Assembly: GCF_902809835.1 (NCBI RefSeq)
Contig: NZ_CADDWM010000011.1
Location: forward strand, 186,001 to 250,000
Length of the DNA stretch: 64,000 bases
DNA from: Agromyces sp. Marseille-P2726
GTDB taxonomy: Bacteria > Actinomycetota > Actinomycetes > Actinomycetales > Microbacteriaceae
Direction of reading: 5' to 3'
Shown: piece after piece, positions 38,431-48,468 of the stretch
Layout of the letters: the number at the start of each line of letters is the position of its first letter
Position numbering within the stretch: the first letter of the stretch is position 1
The notes under the pieces: model-generated
What the model saw: only the letters and a program-made list of their open reading frames with translations
Databases searched by the model: none
What the model was told of the DNA's origin: nothing
Made by a program: the position numbers and the translations under genes

Positions 38431-39575
38431 CGTGCCCTCGCCAAGAGGTCGCGGCCGACGATGAGCTTCATGATCTCGTTGGTCCCCTCGAGGATCTGGT
38501 GGACCCTGAGGTCGCGGACGACGCGCTCGATGCCGTACTCGTGCAGATAGCCGTCCCCGCCGTGCAGCTGCAACGCGGCATTGGCGGCATTGAATGCGGC
38601 GTCGGTTGCATACCGCTTGGCGAGCGCGCAGGCGGCGGCCACGTCGGGGGCGTCCTCGTCCATCTTGTCGGCGGCACGCTGCAGGAGCGCTCGGGCGGCC
38701 TGCAGCTCGGTCTCCATGTCGGCGAGGGTGAAGACGATCGACTGGTTCGCCGCGAGCGGCTTGCCGAACGCCTCACGCTCCTGCACGTACTGGAGGGCGC
38801 GCTCGAGCGCCCACTGGGCACCGCCGAGCGAACAGGCGCCCATGTTGACGCGGCCACCGTTGAGCCCCTTCATGGCGATCGCGAAGCCGTCGCCCTCGGC
38901 ACCCAGGCGGTTCGAAACCGGCACGCGCACGTCGTCGAAGATCACCTGACGTGTGGGTTGCGCGTTCCAGCCCATCTTGTGCTCGTTCGGGCCGAAGCTG
39001 AGCCCGGGGGTTCCACCCGGCACCACGATCGCCGAGATGCCCCGTGATCCTGAGCCGGGTTCGCCGGTGCGGGCCATGACGACATACACCGCTGAGGAAC
39101 CGGCGCCCGAGATGAACTGCTTGACCCCGTTGATGACGTAGTCGTCGCCCTCGCGTCGGGCCGAGGTCGTGATGGCCGCGGCATCCGACCCCGCGCCCGG
39201 TTCGGTCAGGCAGTAGCTGCCGAGATCGGTCATCGCGACCATGCCGGGGACCCAGGTCTGACGCTGCACCTCGTTGCCGAACGCGTCGATCATCCAGGCC
39301 ACCATGTTGTGGATCGAGATGTATGCGGCGATGGTGGTGTCGCCCTTCGCGAGCTCCTCGAAGATCGCGACGGCGTCGGCGCGTGACAGGCCCGAGCCGC
39401 CCACGTCCTCCTGCACGTAGACGCCGCCGAGCCCGAGCTCTCCGGCCTGTGCGAGCGCGTCGACCGGGAAGTGCTTCGAGGCGTCCCACTCGGCCGCGTT
39501 CGGAGCCAGCACCGTCGACGCGAAGTCACGGACCGCCTCGACGATCGCGAGGCGTTCTTCGGTGATGATGGTCAT
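38427..39575 (-). CDS. Acyl-CoA dehydrogenase, probably isobutyryl-CoA
   Basis: 382 residues, full-length. FAD and substrate motifs are Y-C-L-T-E-P-G-A-G-S-D-A-A, K-Q-F-I-S-G-A-G, R-E-A-F-G-K-P-L-A, L-H-G-G-D-G-Y-L-H-E-Y-G-I-E-R-V-V-R-D and Q-I-L-E-G-T-N-E-I-M. Electrons go to ETF, encoded 3.5 kb away. The operon context makes isobutyryl-CoA the likely substrate. It follows mmsA by 14 bp. Confidence 0.92.
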   Translation of the reverse strand: MTIITEERLAIVEAVRDFASTVLAPNAAEWDASKHFPVDALAQAGELGLGGVYVQEDVGGSGLSRADAVAIFEELAKGDTTIAAYISIHNMVAWMIDAFGNEVQRQTWVPGMVAMTDLGSYCLTEPGAGSDAAAITTSARREGDDYVINGVKQFISGAGSSAVYVVMARTGEPGSGSRGISAIVVPGGTPGLSFGPNEHKMGWNAQPTRQVIFDDVRVPVSNRLGAEGDGFAIAMKGLNGGRVNMGACSLGGAQWALERALQYVQEREAFGKPLAANQSIVFTLADMETELQAARALLQRAADKMDEDAPDVAAACALAKRYATDAAFNAANAALQLHGGDGYLHEYGIERVVRDLRVHQILEGTNEIMKLIVGRDLLARAR

Positions 39576-39589
39576 GGGTCTCGTCCGCC

Positions 39590-41110
39590 TCAGTGCATCG
39601 TCGGGATGACGAAGCTCGCGCCCTCGCGCAGATCGTGCGACAGCCAGCGGCTCGTGACGGTCTTGGTCTTCGTGTAGAAGCGGAAGGCGTCGGGGCCGTG
39701 CTGGTTGAGGTCGCCGAAGCCCGAGCGCTTCCAGCCGCCGAACGTGTGGTACGCGATCGGCACCGGGATCGGCACATTCACGCCAACCATGCCGACGTTC
39801 ACACGGGCGCTGAAGTCGCGGGCGGTGTCGCCGTCGCGGGTGAAGATCGACACGCCGTTGCCGTACTCGTGATCGGTCGCCATGGCGAGCGCCTGCTCGT
39901 AATCGTCGGCGCGGGCGATGAACAGCACCGGACCGAAGACCTCCTCCTTGTAGACCGTCATGTCGGTGGTGACGTCGTCGAAGAGCGTCGGACCGAGGTA
40001 GAAGCCGTTCTCATAGCCCTCGACGGTGTAGCCGCGGCCATCGGCGAGGAGTGTGGCCCCCTCCTCGATGCCCTTCTGGATGTAGCCCTCGACGCGCTGG
40101 AGCGCCTCTGCGCTGACGAGGGGTCCATAGTCGACTCCCTCTGCGAGTGCGGGGCCGACCTTCAGTTCCTTCACCCGCTCGGTGAGCTTGACCGACAGGG
40201 CGTCAGCCGTCTCCTTGCCGACCGGCACGGCGACCGAGATGGCCATGCACCGCTCGCCCGCCGAGCCATACCCGGCGCCGATCAGGGCATCGGCGACTTG
40301 ATCGAGATCGGCGTCGGGCATGACGATCATGTGGTTCTTCGCCCCGCCGAAGCACTGGGCGCGCTTGCCGTACGCTGCGGCCGTTTCGTAGATGTACTGC
40401 GCAATCGGCGTCGAGCCGACGAAGCCCACGGCCTTCACGCGGTCGTCATGCAGGATCGCGTCGACCGCCTCCTTGTCACCGTTGACCACGTTCAGCACGC
40501 CCTCGGGCAGGCCGGCTTCCAGGAAGAGCTCAGCGATGCGCAGCGGAACGGAGGGGTCGCGCTCGCTCGGCTTCAGGACGAAGGCGTTGCCGGCGGCAAG
40601 TGCAGGGCCCATCTTCCACAGCGGAATCATGGCCGGGAAGTTGAACGGGGTGATTCCCGCGACCACGCCGAGGGGCTGGCGCATGGAGTACACGTCGATG
40701 CCGGTGCCTGCACCAGTCGAGTACTCGCCCTTCAGCAGGTGCGGTGCGCCCGCGGCGAACTCGATGACCTCGACACCACGCTGGATGTCGCCGAGCGAGT
40801 CCTCGTACGTCTTGCCGTGCTCGCGCGACAGGGTCCGGGCGAGCTCGGGGGCGTCCTTCGCGATGAGGTCGAGGAACTTCAGCAGCACACGCGCGCGCTT
40901 CTGCGGGTTCGTCGCGCCCCAGGCCACCTGTGCCGCCTCGGCGTTCGTGATGGCCGCCTGGACCTCGGCGGTGCTCGCGAGCGGGACCCTCGCCTGCACT
41001 TCGCCGGTGCTCGGGTCGAACACATCGCTGTAGCGCCCGGAGGCGCCGTCGACGTGTCGGCCGCCGATGAAGTGGGTGAGCGTCTTCGTCTCGGTCAGCG
41101 TGTCGGTCAT
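39590..41110 (-). CDS. mmsA: Methylmalonate-semialdehyde dehydrogenase (acylating)
   Basis: 506 residues; converts methylmalonate semialdehyde to propionyl-CoA with NAD+ and CoA. Motifs: P-F-N-F-P-A-M-I-P-L-W-K-M, F-V-G-S-T-P-I-A-Q-Y-I-Y, and catalytic Cys288 in G-S-A-G-E-R-C-M-A-I-S-V. MmsA-specific N-V-P-I-P-V-P-I-A-Y-H-T-F-G-G-W and S-G-F-G-D-L are present near the end. AAGGGAT lies 5 nt before the ATG at 41110. First gene of the five-gene operon that runs down to 35641. Confidence 0.96.
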   Translation of the reverse strand: MTDTLTETKTLTHFIGGRHVDGASGRYSDVFDPSTGEVQARVPLASTAEVQAAITNAEAAQVAWGATNPQKRARVLLKFLDLIAKDAPELARTLSREHGKTYEDSLGDIQRGVEVIEFAAGAPHLLKGEYSTGAGTGIDVYSMRQPLGVVAGITPFNFPAMIPLWKMGPALAAGNAFVLKPSERDPSVPLRIAELFLEAGLPEGVLNVVNGDKEAVDAILHDDRVKAVGFVGSTPIAQYIYETAAAYGKRAQCFGGAKNHMIVMPDADLDQVADALIGAGYGSAGERCMAISVAVPVGKETADALSVKLTERVKELKVGPALAEGVDYGPLVSAEALQRVEGYIQKGIEEGATLLADGRGYTVEGYENGFYLGPTLFDDVTTDMTVYKEEVFGPVLFIARADDYEQALAMATDHEYGNGVSIFTRDGDTARDFSARVNVGMVGVNVPIPVPIAYHTFGGWKRSGFGDLNQHGPDAFRFYTKTKTVTSRWLSHDLREGASFVIPTMH

Positions 41111-41153
41111 TTCGGATCCCTTCGCGCGCACGTCTGGGGGTGCGCCTCGTCCA

Positions 41154-41196
41154 ATGTTATTTGGCGTACCAATAATTTACTAGGTGTTGCTAGTAA
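41154..41196 (-). promoter_or_regulatory. Promoter and operator of the mmsA operon
   Basis: TAACAT on the minus strand (41154-41159) is a -10 candidate about 44 bp before the ATG. A 7-bp dyad TTACTAG-N6-CTAGTAA (41177-41196) covers the expected -35. This short stretch is strikingly AT-rich for the genome. Which regulator binds is not evident; the IclR and MarR genes nearby are candidates. Confidence 0.5.
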
Positions 41197-41234
41197 TTAT
41201 TCGGACTCACGATTTCTTGTCAGGTTCTGGCGTG

Positions 41235-41990
41235 CTATCTGCCGACGAAGGCGGCGCGGAGCGTCGCGGATTCCTCGGTCGAGGACAGGCGCGCGATCGA
41301 GTCGCGTTCCTGTTCGAGGTGCTCGCGGTACCCGGGGAGCCACGCGGCGGCGAGCAGTCGCTTGGACGCCGCACGCGCCGGCCGCGGCATCCGGGCGATC
41401 TTCTCGGCCGCCTCGCGGGCGACCGTGCCGACCCGGTCGGCCGGCTCGACCGTGTTCACGATGCCCCAGTCCCGCGCGGTCGCGGCGTTCAGCGGGCGCC
41501 CGACCAGCACGAACTCGGTCGCGCGGGTGGGGCCGACGATCCTCGGCAGCAGGTACGAGGTGCCGCAGTCGGGGCTGAGCGCAACCTTGGAGTACGCGCT
41601 CACGAACGACGCATCCTCGGCGGCGACGACGTAATCGCAGTTCAACACGAGCCCGAACCCGCCACCGGCCGCGGGCCCGTGCACGGCGCCGACGAGCACG
41701 AGGTCGGAATTCGCGAACGCGAGCAGCGCCTCGTGCACGGTGCCGGCGAGCTCACGCACGTAGTCGGCGGGCGAGGCGGCCGCAGACACGCCGGCGAGGT
41801 CGCCGCCACCGCAGAACAGCACCCCCTCCGCGTCGATGAGCACCACGGCGCAGGACTCGTCGGCGCTCAGGGTGCGGGCACCGTCGCGCAGCGCCCGAGC
41901 CAACTCGAGGTCGAGCGCGTTCCCCGCCGTGGGACGGTTCAGCGTCAACCTGGCGATCGGCCCGTCGCGTTCGATGCGGAGCACGCTCAC
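41235..41990 (-). CDS. Enoyl-CoA hydratase/isomerase family protein
   Basis: 251 residues, crotonase fold with L-N-R-P-T-A-G-N-A-L, V-L-F-C-G-G-G-D-L and G-P-A-A-G-G-G-F-G-L-V-L-N-C-D. The first catalytic Glu position is Gly/Phe, and the second region reads S-P-D-C-G-T-S-Y-L-L-P-R, as in PaaG-like isomerases rather than hydratases. It may therefore isomerise a double bond or cleave a ring. Last gene of a four-gene operon, coupled to the SDR by a 4-bp overlap. Confidence 0.88.
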   Translation of the reverse strand: MSVLRIERDGPIARLTLNRPTAGNALDLELARALRDGARTLSADESCAVVLIDAEGVLFCGGGDLAGVSAAASPADYVRELAGTVHEALLAFANSDLVLVGAVHGPAAGGGFGLVLNCDYVVAAEDASFVSAYSKVALSPDCGTSYLLPRIVGPTRATEFVLVGRPLNAATARDWGIVNTVEPADRVGTVAREAAEKIARMPRPARAASKRLLAAAWLPGYREHLEQERDSIARLSSTEESATLRAAFVGR

Positions 41991-42745
41991 TGCGGTGCCA
42001 TTCGCAGGGCGGCGTCCATGCGGATCGTCTCACCGTTCAGGTAGTCGTGGGCGACGATCATCGACACCAGATCGGCGTACTCCTCCGGCCTGGCCAACCG
42101 CGCCGGGAACGGCACCGACTTCGCCAGCGATGCGCCCACCTCCTCGCCGAGCGAGGTCAGCATCGGCGTCGCCACGATCCCCGGGGCGATGGTGTTCACC
42201 CGGATCCCCGACCGTGCGAGGTCACGGGCCGCCGCGATGGTGAGACTGACCACTCCGCCCTTGGATGCCGCGTATGCGGCCTGCCCGATCTGGCCCTCGT
42301 ACGCCGCGACCGACGCGGTGTTCACGATCACCCCGCGCTGGCCGTCCTCGTCGGGATCCTGATCCGCGATGATCTCGGCGGCCAGCCGCAGCACGTTGAA
42401 CGTGCCCACCAGGTTCACCTCGATCGTGCGGCGGAACACATTCAGGTCGTGCACCCCACGTGACGACAGGATGCGCACCGCGGGCGCGATCCCGGCGCAG
42501 TTCACGACCAGGCGCAGCGGCCGCCCGGTCTCGCGCACCGCGTCCAGCGCGACCGCGACATCCGACGGGTTCGTGACATCCGCCGCCACGTACCGCACGT
42601 TCTCGATCGCCGGAGCCGACTCGACCCCCTTCGGCAGGTCGAGTCCGATCACCCGCGTGCCCTCGGCGGCCAGCCGCGCGGCCGTCGCCGCCCCCAGGCC
42701 GGAAGCGGCGCCCGTCACAAGCGCAGTTGCGTTGTCGATTCTCAT
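41987..42745 (-). CDS. SDR-family oxidoreductase (3-hydroxyacyl-CoA dehydrogenase type)
   Basis: 252 residues. Cofactor motif T-G-A-A-S-G-L-G-A-A-T-A near residue 11, acidic D-L-P after beta-2 suggesting NAD+, N-C-A-G near 84, catalytic Ser in V-N-T-A-S-V-A-A-Y and Y-A-A-S-K with Tyr/Lys. Closest in style to HSD10/type II 3-hydroxyacyl-CoA dehydrogenases, a match to the neighbouring crotonase-fold enzyme. Confidence 0.9.
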   Translation of the reverse strand: MRIDNATALVTGAASGLGAATAARLAAEGTRVIGLDLPKGVESAPAIENVRYVAADVTNPSDVAVALDAVRETGRPLRLVVNCAGIAPAVRILSSRGVHDLNVFRRTIEVNLVGTFNVLRLAAEIIADQDPDEDGQRGVIVNTASVAAYEGQIGQAAYAASKGGVVSLTIAAARDLARSGIRVNTIAPGIVATPMLTSLGEEVGASLAKSVPFPARLARPEEYADLVSMIVAHDYLNGETIRMDAALRMAPQ

Positions 42746-42757
42746 GCTTGCCCTCTC

Positions 42758-44546
<1,789 letters not shown>

Positions 44547-44589
44547 CTTCGTCCTCCATCGGCGTAGACGTGACTGCATTCGCAGTGCC

Positions 44590-44615
44590 ATCCTATCAAT
44601 GTTCTACAGGATAGG
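44590..44615 (-). promoter_or_regulatory. Extended -10 promoter of the SDR operon
   Basis: On the minus strand TTGATAGGAT (44590-44599) is an extended -10 (TGA-TAGGAT), with TTGGCC 18 bp upstream as a weak -35. CCTATC/GATAGG arms (44592-44615) form a dyad across it, a possible operator. The transcript would start about 37 nt before the TTG start codon. Confidence 0.45.
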
Positions 44616-44658
44616 CCAAGCCCGACGCTCGCTGCCTCTGGAGGACCTGCCTCGACCG

Positions 44659-45558
44659 TCATGCGGCGGAGAGCGACGGCCATTTGCCGCCGATACGCCG
44701 AGTCACGCGCCGCGCCGCGCCGAGGGCGATCTCGCCGATCTCGCGCAGGCGATCACCTCGAACCCCCGACAGCCCCGTCAGCGTCATCGCGAACACCACC
44801 GAGCCTTCGGCGTCGAAGACCGGAACTGCAAGGTTCGCGACGTCGTACACCTCGTCGGGCTGAATGCCCTCGGCGACGTAAGCAGGCCCCTGCTTCGGAA
44901 TGGCCTCCCAGAGCCGTCGACGGACCTCGTCGCGGTCGACCACGGTCAACTCGTCGATCAGTGCGATGACCTCCTCGACGGGGTCGTTGGCCAGGCCGAC
45001 GACGTACCCGTCTTCACGGACCCGTTCCAATGACGCCAAGAGCCTCTGACGAAGCAGTGCCTCCTGCTCTCCGCGCCCGATCGTCCCGAGCCAACGGTCG
45101 ATCTCGGCCTTCGACGACCATGCGACGAACACCTGGCCGAATGGCGGCACCATGGGCACCCGCTGCCCGACCCAGGCCTCACGGGACTTCGCCCCAGGAT
45201 GTCCTTCGATCGCCACGAACAGAATCTCACCGGCGGTGGCGACCGTGCCCACGCATTCGTTGCCGAGATCCGCAAGCTCGCGCATCTCATCTTCCGCTGC
45301 TTCGATGGCGGGGTACTGGAGCGCCGCGGCGTGGCCGAGCGCGACACCCGCGGGGCCGAGGGTGTAGGTCTTCCGACGCGGATGCCGTGACACGTAGCCG
45401 GCGTCCGTCAGTGCGAGCAGCAACGCCGAGAGCGAGGCCGCGTTCACATCGAGCGCACTCGACAGTTCCGACAGCGTGAACGAGACTCCCGGATGCGCCG
45501 TCAGGTAGTTCAGGGCGGACATGGCCCGCACGACCGCGGGCGCCGGCTTCGTTGACAC
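44659..45558 (-). CDS. IclR-family transcriptional regulator
   Basis: 299 residues: an N-terminal winged helix (V-S-F-T-L-S-E-L-S-S-A-L-D-V-N-A-A-S-L-S-A-L-L) and a GAF-like effector domain (E-C-V-G-T-V-A-T-A-G-E...V-P-P-F-G-Q-V-F-V-A-W...G-Y-V-V-G-L-A-N-D-P...V-P-V-F-D-A-E-G). The GTG has no ribosome-binding site; TACGCT ends 7 nt before it, so a leaderless message is likely. Divergent from a flavin reductase that carries a similar effector domain. Confidence 0.92.
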   Translation of the reverse strand: MSTKPAPAVVRAMSALNYLTAHPGVSFTLSELSSALDVNAASLSALLLALTDAGYVSRHPRRKTYTLGPAGVALGHAAALQYPAIEAAEDEMRELADLGNECVGTVATAGEILFVAIEGHPGAKSREAWVGQRVPMVPPFGQVFVAWSSKAEIDRWLGTIGRGEQEALLRQRLLASLERVREDGYVVGLANDPVEEVIALIDELTVVDRDEVRRRLWEAIPKQGPAYVAEGIQPDEVYDVANLAVPVFDAEGSVVFAMTLTGLSGVRGDRLREIGEIALGAARRVTRRIGGKWPSLSAA

Positions 45559-45565
45559 CCAACTG

Positions 45566-45621
45566 AGCGTAGCGGCATCCGTGACGGGTTTACCTTATAA
45601 GGAATAACCAGTTGGTAAGGT
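45566..45621. promoter_or_regulatory. Divergent iclR / flavin reductase control region
   Basis: iclR -10 TACGCT on the minus strand at 45566-45571; flavin-reductase extended -10 TTGGTAAGGT on the plus strand at 45612-45621. Between them lies the perfect palindrome CCTTATAAGG (45593-45602), AT-rich in a GC-rich genome and placed to cover the -35 of both promoters. Likely the IclR operator (inference). Confidence 0.55.
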
Positions 45622-45694
45622 GTGTCCGGGTCGTCGAAGCCAGGGCGCCCGAACCGTCGGTTGTCCTGACCCAAGAGTGGACGAGGGAGTCATT

Positions 45695-46873
45695 GTGTCC
45701 GCAGAACCCCAGAGCGGCGTGATCGCGCCACGACTGTTCCGTGACGTGCTCGGGCACTTCCCGACCGGTGTCGCGGTGATCACGTCGGTCGGTGACGACG
45801 GCCAGCCGATCGGCATGGCGGTGGGCTCATTCACCTCGGTCTCGCTCGATCCGCCGCTCGTCGCGTTCCTTCCCGACCGTGGGTCATCGACATTCCCGGC
45901 GATTCGGAACGCCGGGCGATTCTGCGTGAACGTGCTGGCCGGCGGACAGGAGGACATCTGCCGGACCTTCGCCACGCGTGGTGCCGATCGTTTCGGATCG
46001 GTCGAGTGGCGGCCGGCCCCGCACACGGGGTCACCGGTCCTCGACGGGGTGGTGGCCTGGATCGATTGCGAACTCGGCGACGTCCACGAAGCGGGCGACC
46101 ACGACATCGTCATCGGCAGGGTGCTCCATCTGGAAGTGGCGAATCCGACGCTGCCCCTGCTGTTCTTCCAGGGTGGCTACGGAACCTTCGCTCCCCGGTC
46201 GCTCGTCATGGCCTCCCGCGGTCGACCGAGCGAAGCCGTGCGTGCCGCCGAGGCGGCGCGTGACGACCTCGAACGACTCGCAGAAGAGGTCGGCTTGGAG
46301 TGCCGCGTGCTCGCTCGCGAAGAGAACGGTCTCGCCATCGTCGCGACCGCCGGGCATGCCAGCGGCGCGGACCCGGTCGGGGCGATCCTGCCGTTCTACC
46401 CGCCGTTCGGCGGAACCATCGCCGCCTGGGGATCGCCCGAGCTCCGGGCCGAGTGGTACGACAGTTTTCCGGCTGAACTCGGAAGCGAGCAACGAGCGGA
46501 ATTCGACGCTGACCTCGACCGGATGCGCAAGCGGGGCTGGACGCTGACGTTCCAGAGCGACGCCGCCACCGAGGCCGAGACGCTCGTCGAGGCCATGGCC
46601 GAGTACGGTCGCACCCCGAGCCTGGAGCGCCGGCTCTTCGAAGCGGGCAAGGAGATGAGCGGACTCGACGACCCTGATCTGCTGGACGACTCCACGGCGA
46701 GCCAGGTCCGCACCATCACGGCTCCCGTGATCGGCGCGAACGGTCCACTCCTCCACCTGACCCTCTACGGGTTCCCGCCCGACGCGTCGCTGGATTTCGT
46801 CGAGGGGGCACGCGATGTGCTGGTGGCGACGTCGCGGACCCTCAGCGAGCGGTTCGGCGGCCGCGTCGACTGA
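45695..46873 (+). CDS. Flavin reductase fused to an IclR-like effector domain
   Basis: 392 residues. Residues 1-~165 are a flavin reductase-like FMN domain: F-R-D-V-L-G-H-F-P-T-G-V-A-V-I-T, G-M-A-V-G-S-F-T-S-V-S-L-D-P-P-L-V and F-C-V-N-V-L-A. Residues ~180-392 resemble the ligand-binding half of IclR regulators: L-P-F-Y-P-P-F-G-G-T-I-A-A-W parallels V-P-M-V-P-P-F-G-Q-V-F-V-A-W of the divergent IclR protein. The baumannii HPA hydroxylase reductase likewise has a C-terminal regulator-like domain that binds substrate and stimulates reduction, so substrate-activated flavin supply is a reasonable reading. GTG start with GAGGGAG 5 nt upstream. Likely supplies FADH2/FMNH2 to the monooxygenases in this region. 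Confidence 0.85.
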   Translation: MSAEPQSGVIAPRLFRDVLGHFPTGVAVITSVGDDGQPIGMAVGSFTSVSLDPPLVAFLPDRGSSTFPAIRNAGRFCVNVLAGGQEDICRTFATRGADRFGSVEWRPAPHTGSPVLDGVVAWIDCELGDVHEAGDHDIVIGRVLHLEVANPTLPLLFFQGGYGTFAPRSLVMASRGRPSEAVRAAEAARDDLERLAEEVGLECRVLAREENGLAIVATAGHASGADPVGAILPFYPPFGGTIAAWGSPELRAEWYDSFPAELGSEQRAEFDADLDRMRKRGWTLTFQSDAATEAETLVEAMAEYGRTPSLERRLFEAGKEMSGLDDPDLLDDSTASQVRTITAPVIGANGPLLHLTLYGFPPDASLDFVEGARDVLVATSRTLSERFGGRVD

Positions 46874-46891
46874 CATCAGTCGTTCGACGGC

Positions 46892-47800
46892 TCAGGCGTA
46901 TGCCACGGTGATCGTCTCTCGGACCAGCCCGGCCACCTGCTGAGCGGCTGCCGAGAGCCGGTGAGCCTGCGAGTACACGATCCCGTAGTTCGCGGAGGTC
47001 TGGGGTGCCACGTCGATGTCCAACCGTCGTAGACCGAACTCGGGTCGTAGCGCCTCGATGAGCTCGGTCGCGAGGAGCACGGCATCGGTGCGTCGAACGA
47101 GGTCGGCGAGCAGGTCGTAGTCGTCGAGTACGAACGCCGGGGCTGCGAAGCCGTGCCGCTCGACGTCGGCTCCAACCGAGGTGTCGCGCGCGAAGGTGCC
47201 CGCCACGACGGGAAAACGCCGGCGCAGGTCGGGGTCATCGGGCGATTCGAGCAGCGGATGACCCTCGCGCGTGAGGAGGGCAAGGCGTGAGCGAGCGCGA
47301 ATGGCGTCGACGCGCAGACCCTCCTCACCACCCGATACGCGAGATTCGCGAGGCACGCCGCCCACGTAGAAATCAAGTTCTCCCGCGTCGAGCATGTACC
47401 GCAGCTCACTGTTCGAGCCCACCTTGACCCGCACCGGGAACTGGTTCGTGAGTCCCAGGAGGTCCTCGAGGATGCGCGGGAGGAAGAGGGTCGCCGATAT
47501 CGGTCCCATGCCGACGTTCACCGCGGCATCCCGACCGGCGCTGATGTCGCGCAGATCGCTCTCGACGGAGGCGGCGTGCCGCACCAGCTGCTCCGCCTGC
47601 GCGATGAACCGCGTGCCCTCGGGAGTCAGCTTGGCCCCCGCCCGGCCCCGCACGAACAGTCGAACGCGGAACTCGGACTCGAGGGACTGGATGCTTCGTG
47701 TCAGCGCCGATTGCGACATGTGCAGCGCGAGCGCCGCAGCACCGAATGTTCCATGCTCGGCGATGGCGACCGCGTGGCTGAGGCGGTTCACATCGATCAT
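46892..47800 (-). CDS. LysR-family transcriptional regulator
   Basis: 302 residues, full length: helix-turn-helix (residues ~1-60, G-T-F-G-A-A-A-L-A-L-H-M-S-Q-S-A-L-T-R-S-I-Q-S-L-E) followed by the periplasmic-binding-like effector domain. AAGGAA is 5 nt before the ATG at 47800. Divergent from the short flavin reductase gene, its probable target; convergent with the fused flavin reductase. Confidence 0.92.
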   Translation of the reverse strand: MIDVNRLSHAVAIAEHGTFGAAALALHMSQSALTRSIQSLESEFRVRLFVRGRAGAKLTPEGTRFIAQAEQLVRHAASVESDLRDISAGRDAAVNVGMGPISATLFLPRILEDLLGLTNQFPVRVKVGSNSELRYMLDAGELDFYVGGVPRESRVSGGEEGLRVDAIRARSRLALLTREGHPLLESPDDPDLRRRFPVVAGTFARDTSVGADVERHGFAAPAFVLDDYDLLADLVRRTDAVLLATELIEALRPEFGLRRLDIDVAPQTSANYGIVYSQAHRLSAAAQQVAGLVRETITVAYA

Positions 47801-47919
47801 CTGATTCCTTGCATCTTGCGCATGATAAGCGGCTTTACTTGCACTATACACACCGACCTTGCTGGCCGACGATGGAAAGCGAATACCCGCACATCGATTG
47901 ATGACAGAGGAGTCCGACG
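47801..47919. promoter_or_regulatory. Divergent lysR / flavin reductase interval
   Basis: 119 bp. CTTGCGCATGATAAG (about 47813-47827) fits the LysR T-N11-A box, and TATAGT on the minus strand near 47845 could be the lysR -10. No clear plus-strand -10 was found. GAGGAG precedes the flavin reductase ATG. Confidence 0.4.
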
Positions 47920-48420
47920 ATGACCATGACCGACATTGCCCCGCCGCCGCTGATCCAGGACGAGTTCCGCATGGCCATGGGAAACATCGCCACTCCCGTA
48001 TCGATCGTGACCGCACACGAGCGCGACACTCCGCACGGCACGACCGTGAGCGCATTCGCATCGCTCTCCATGACGCCCCCGATGATGCTCGTCTCGCTCG
48101 ATCGTCGATCAGCACTTCTCGAGGTCGTGCGGCGCACCGGTTGGTTCGGCGTCAACGTCCTCAGCGCTCAGCAGGCTGACACCGCTGTGCGGTTCGCGTC
48201 CAAGGGCGTCGACCGGTTCGCCGATGTCGAGTGGTCGCTCGACGCCGGCCTGCCCCGGCTCGGAGGTGCAGCGAGCTGGGTCGCCTGCGAGGTGCAGTCG
48301 TTCATCGACGGCGGTGATCACGAGGTGGTCATGGGTACCGTGGTGCGCGCCGACCACGACGAGCTCGCCCCGCTGACCTATCACAACCGCCGCTTCGGCA
48401 CTCACGCCACTCACGGGTGA
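47920..48420 (+). CDS. Flavin reductase (short, single domain)
   Basis: 166 residues: M-G-N-I-A-T-P-V-S-I-V-T-A, G-T-T-V-S-A-F-A-S-L-S-M-T-P-P-M-M-L-V-S-L-D, G-W-F-G-V-N-V-L-S and H-E-V-V-M-G-T-V-V. It reduces FAD or FMN with NAD(P)H for two-component monooxygenases; the acyl-CoA dehydrogenase-like monooxygenase encoded convergently next door is the obvious partner. GAGGAG lies 7 nt before the ATG. Confidence 0.9.
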   Translation: MTMTDIAPPPLIQDEFRMAMGNIATPVSIVTAHERDTPHGTTVSAFASLSMTPPMMLVSLDRRSALLEVVRRTGWFGVNVLSAQQADTAVRFASKGVDRFADVEWSLDAGLPRLGGAASWVACEVQSFIDGGDHEVVMGTVVRADHDELAPLTYHNRRFGTHATHG

Positions 48421-48425
48421 TTGCA

Positions 48426-48461
48426 ACGGATGCCGCGGCCCACGAGGGCCGCGGCATCCGT
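48426..48461. terminator. Bidirectional terminator hairpin
   Basis: A perfect 16-bp inverted repeat (48426-48441 with 48446-48461) around the tetraloop ACGA, between two convergent genes. Its arms are built from the genome's frequent GGATGCCGC word. There is no T tract on either side. Confidence 0.7.
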
Positions 48462-48468
48462 CTCCGCT

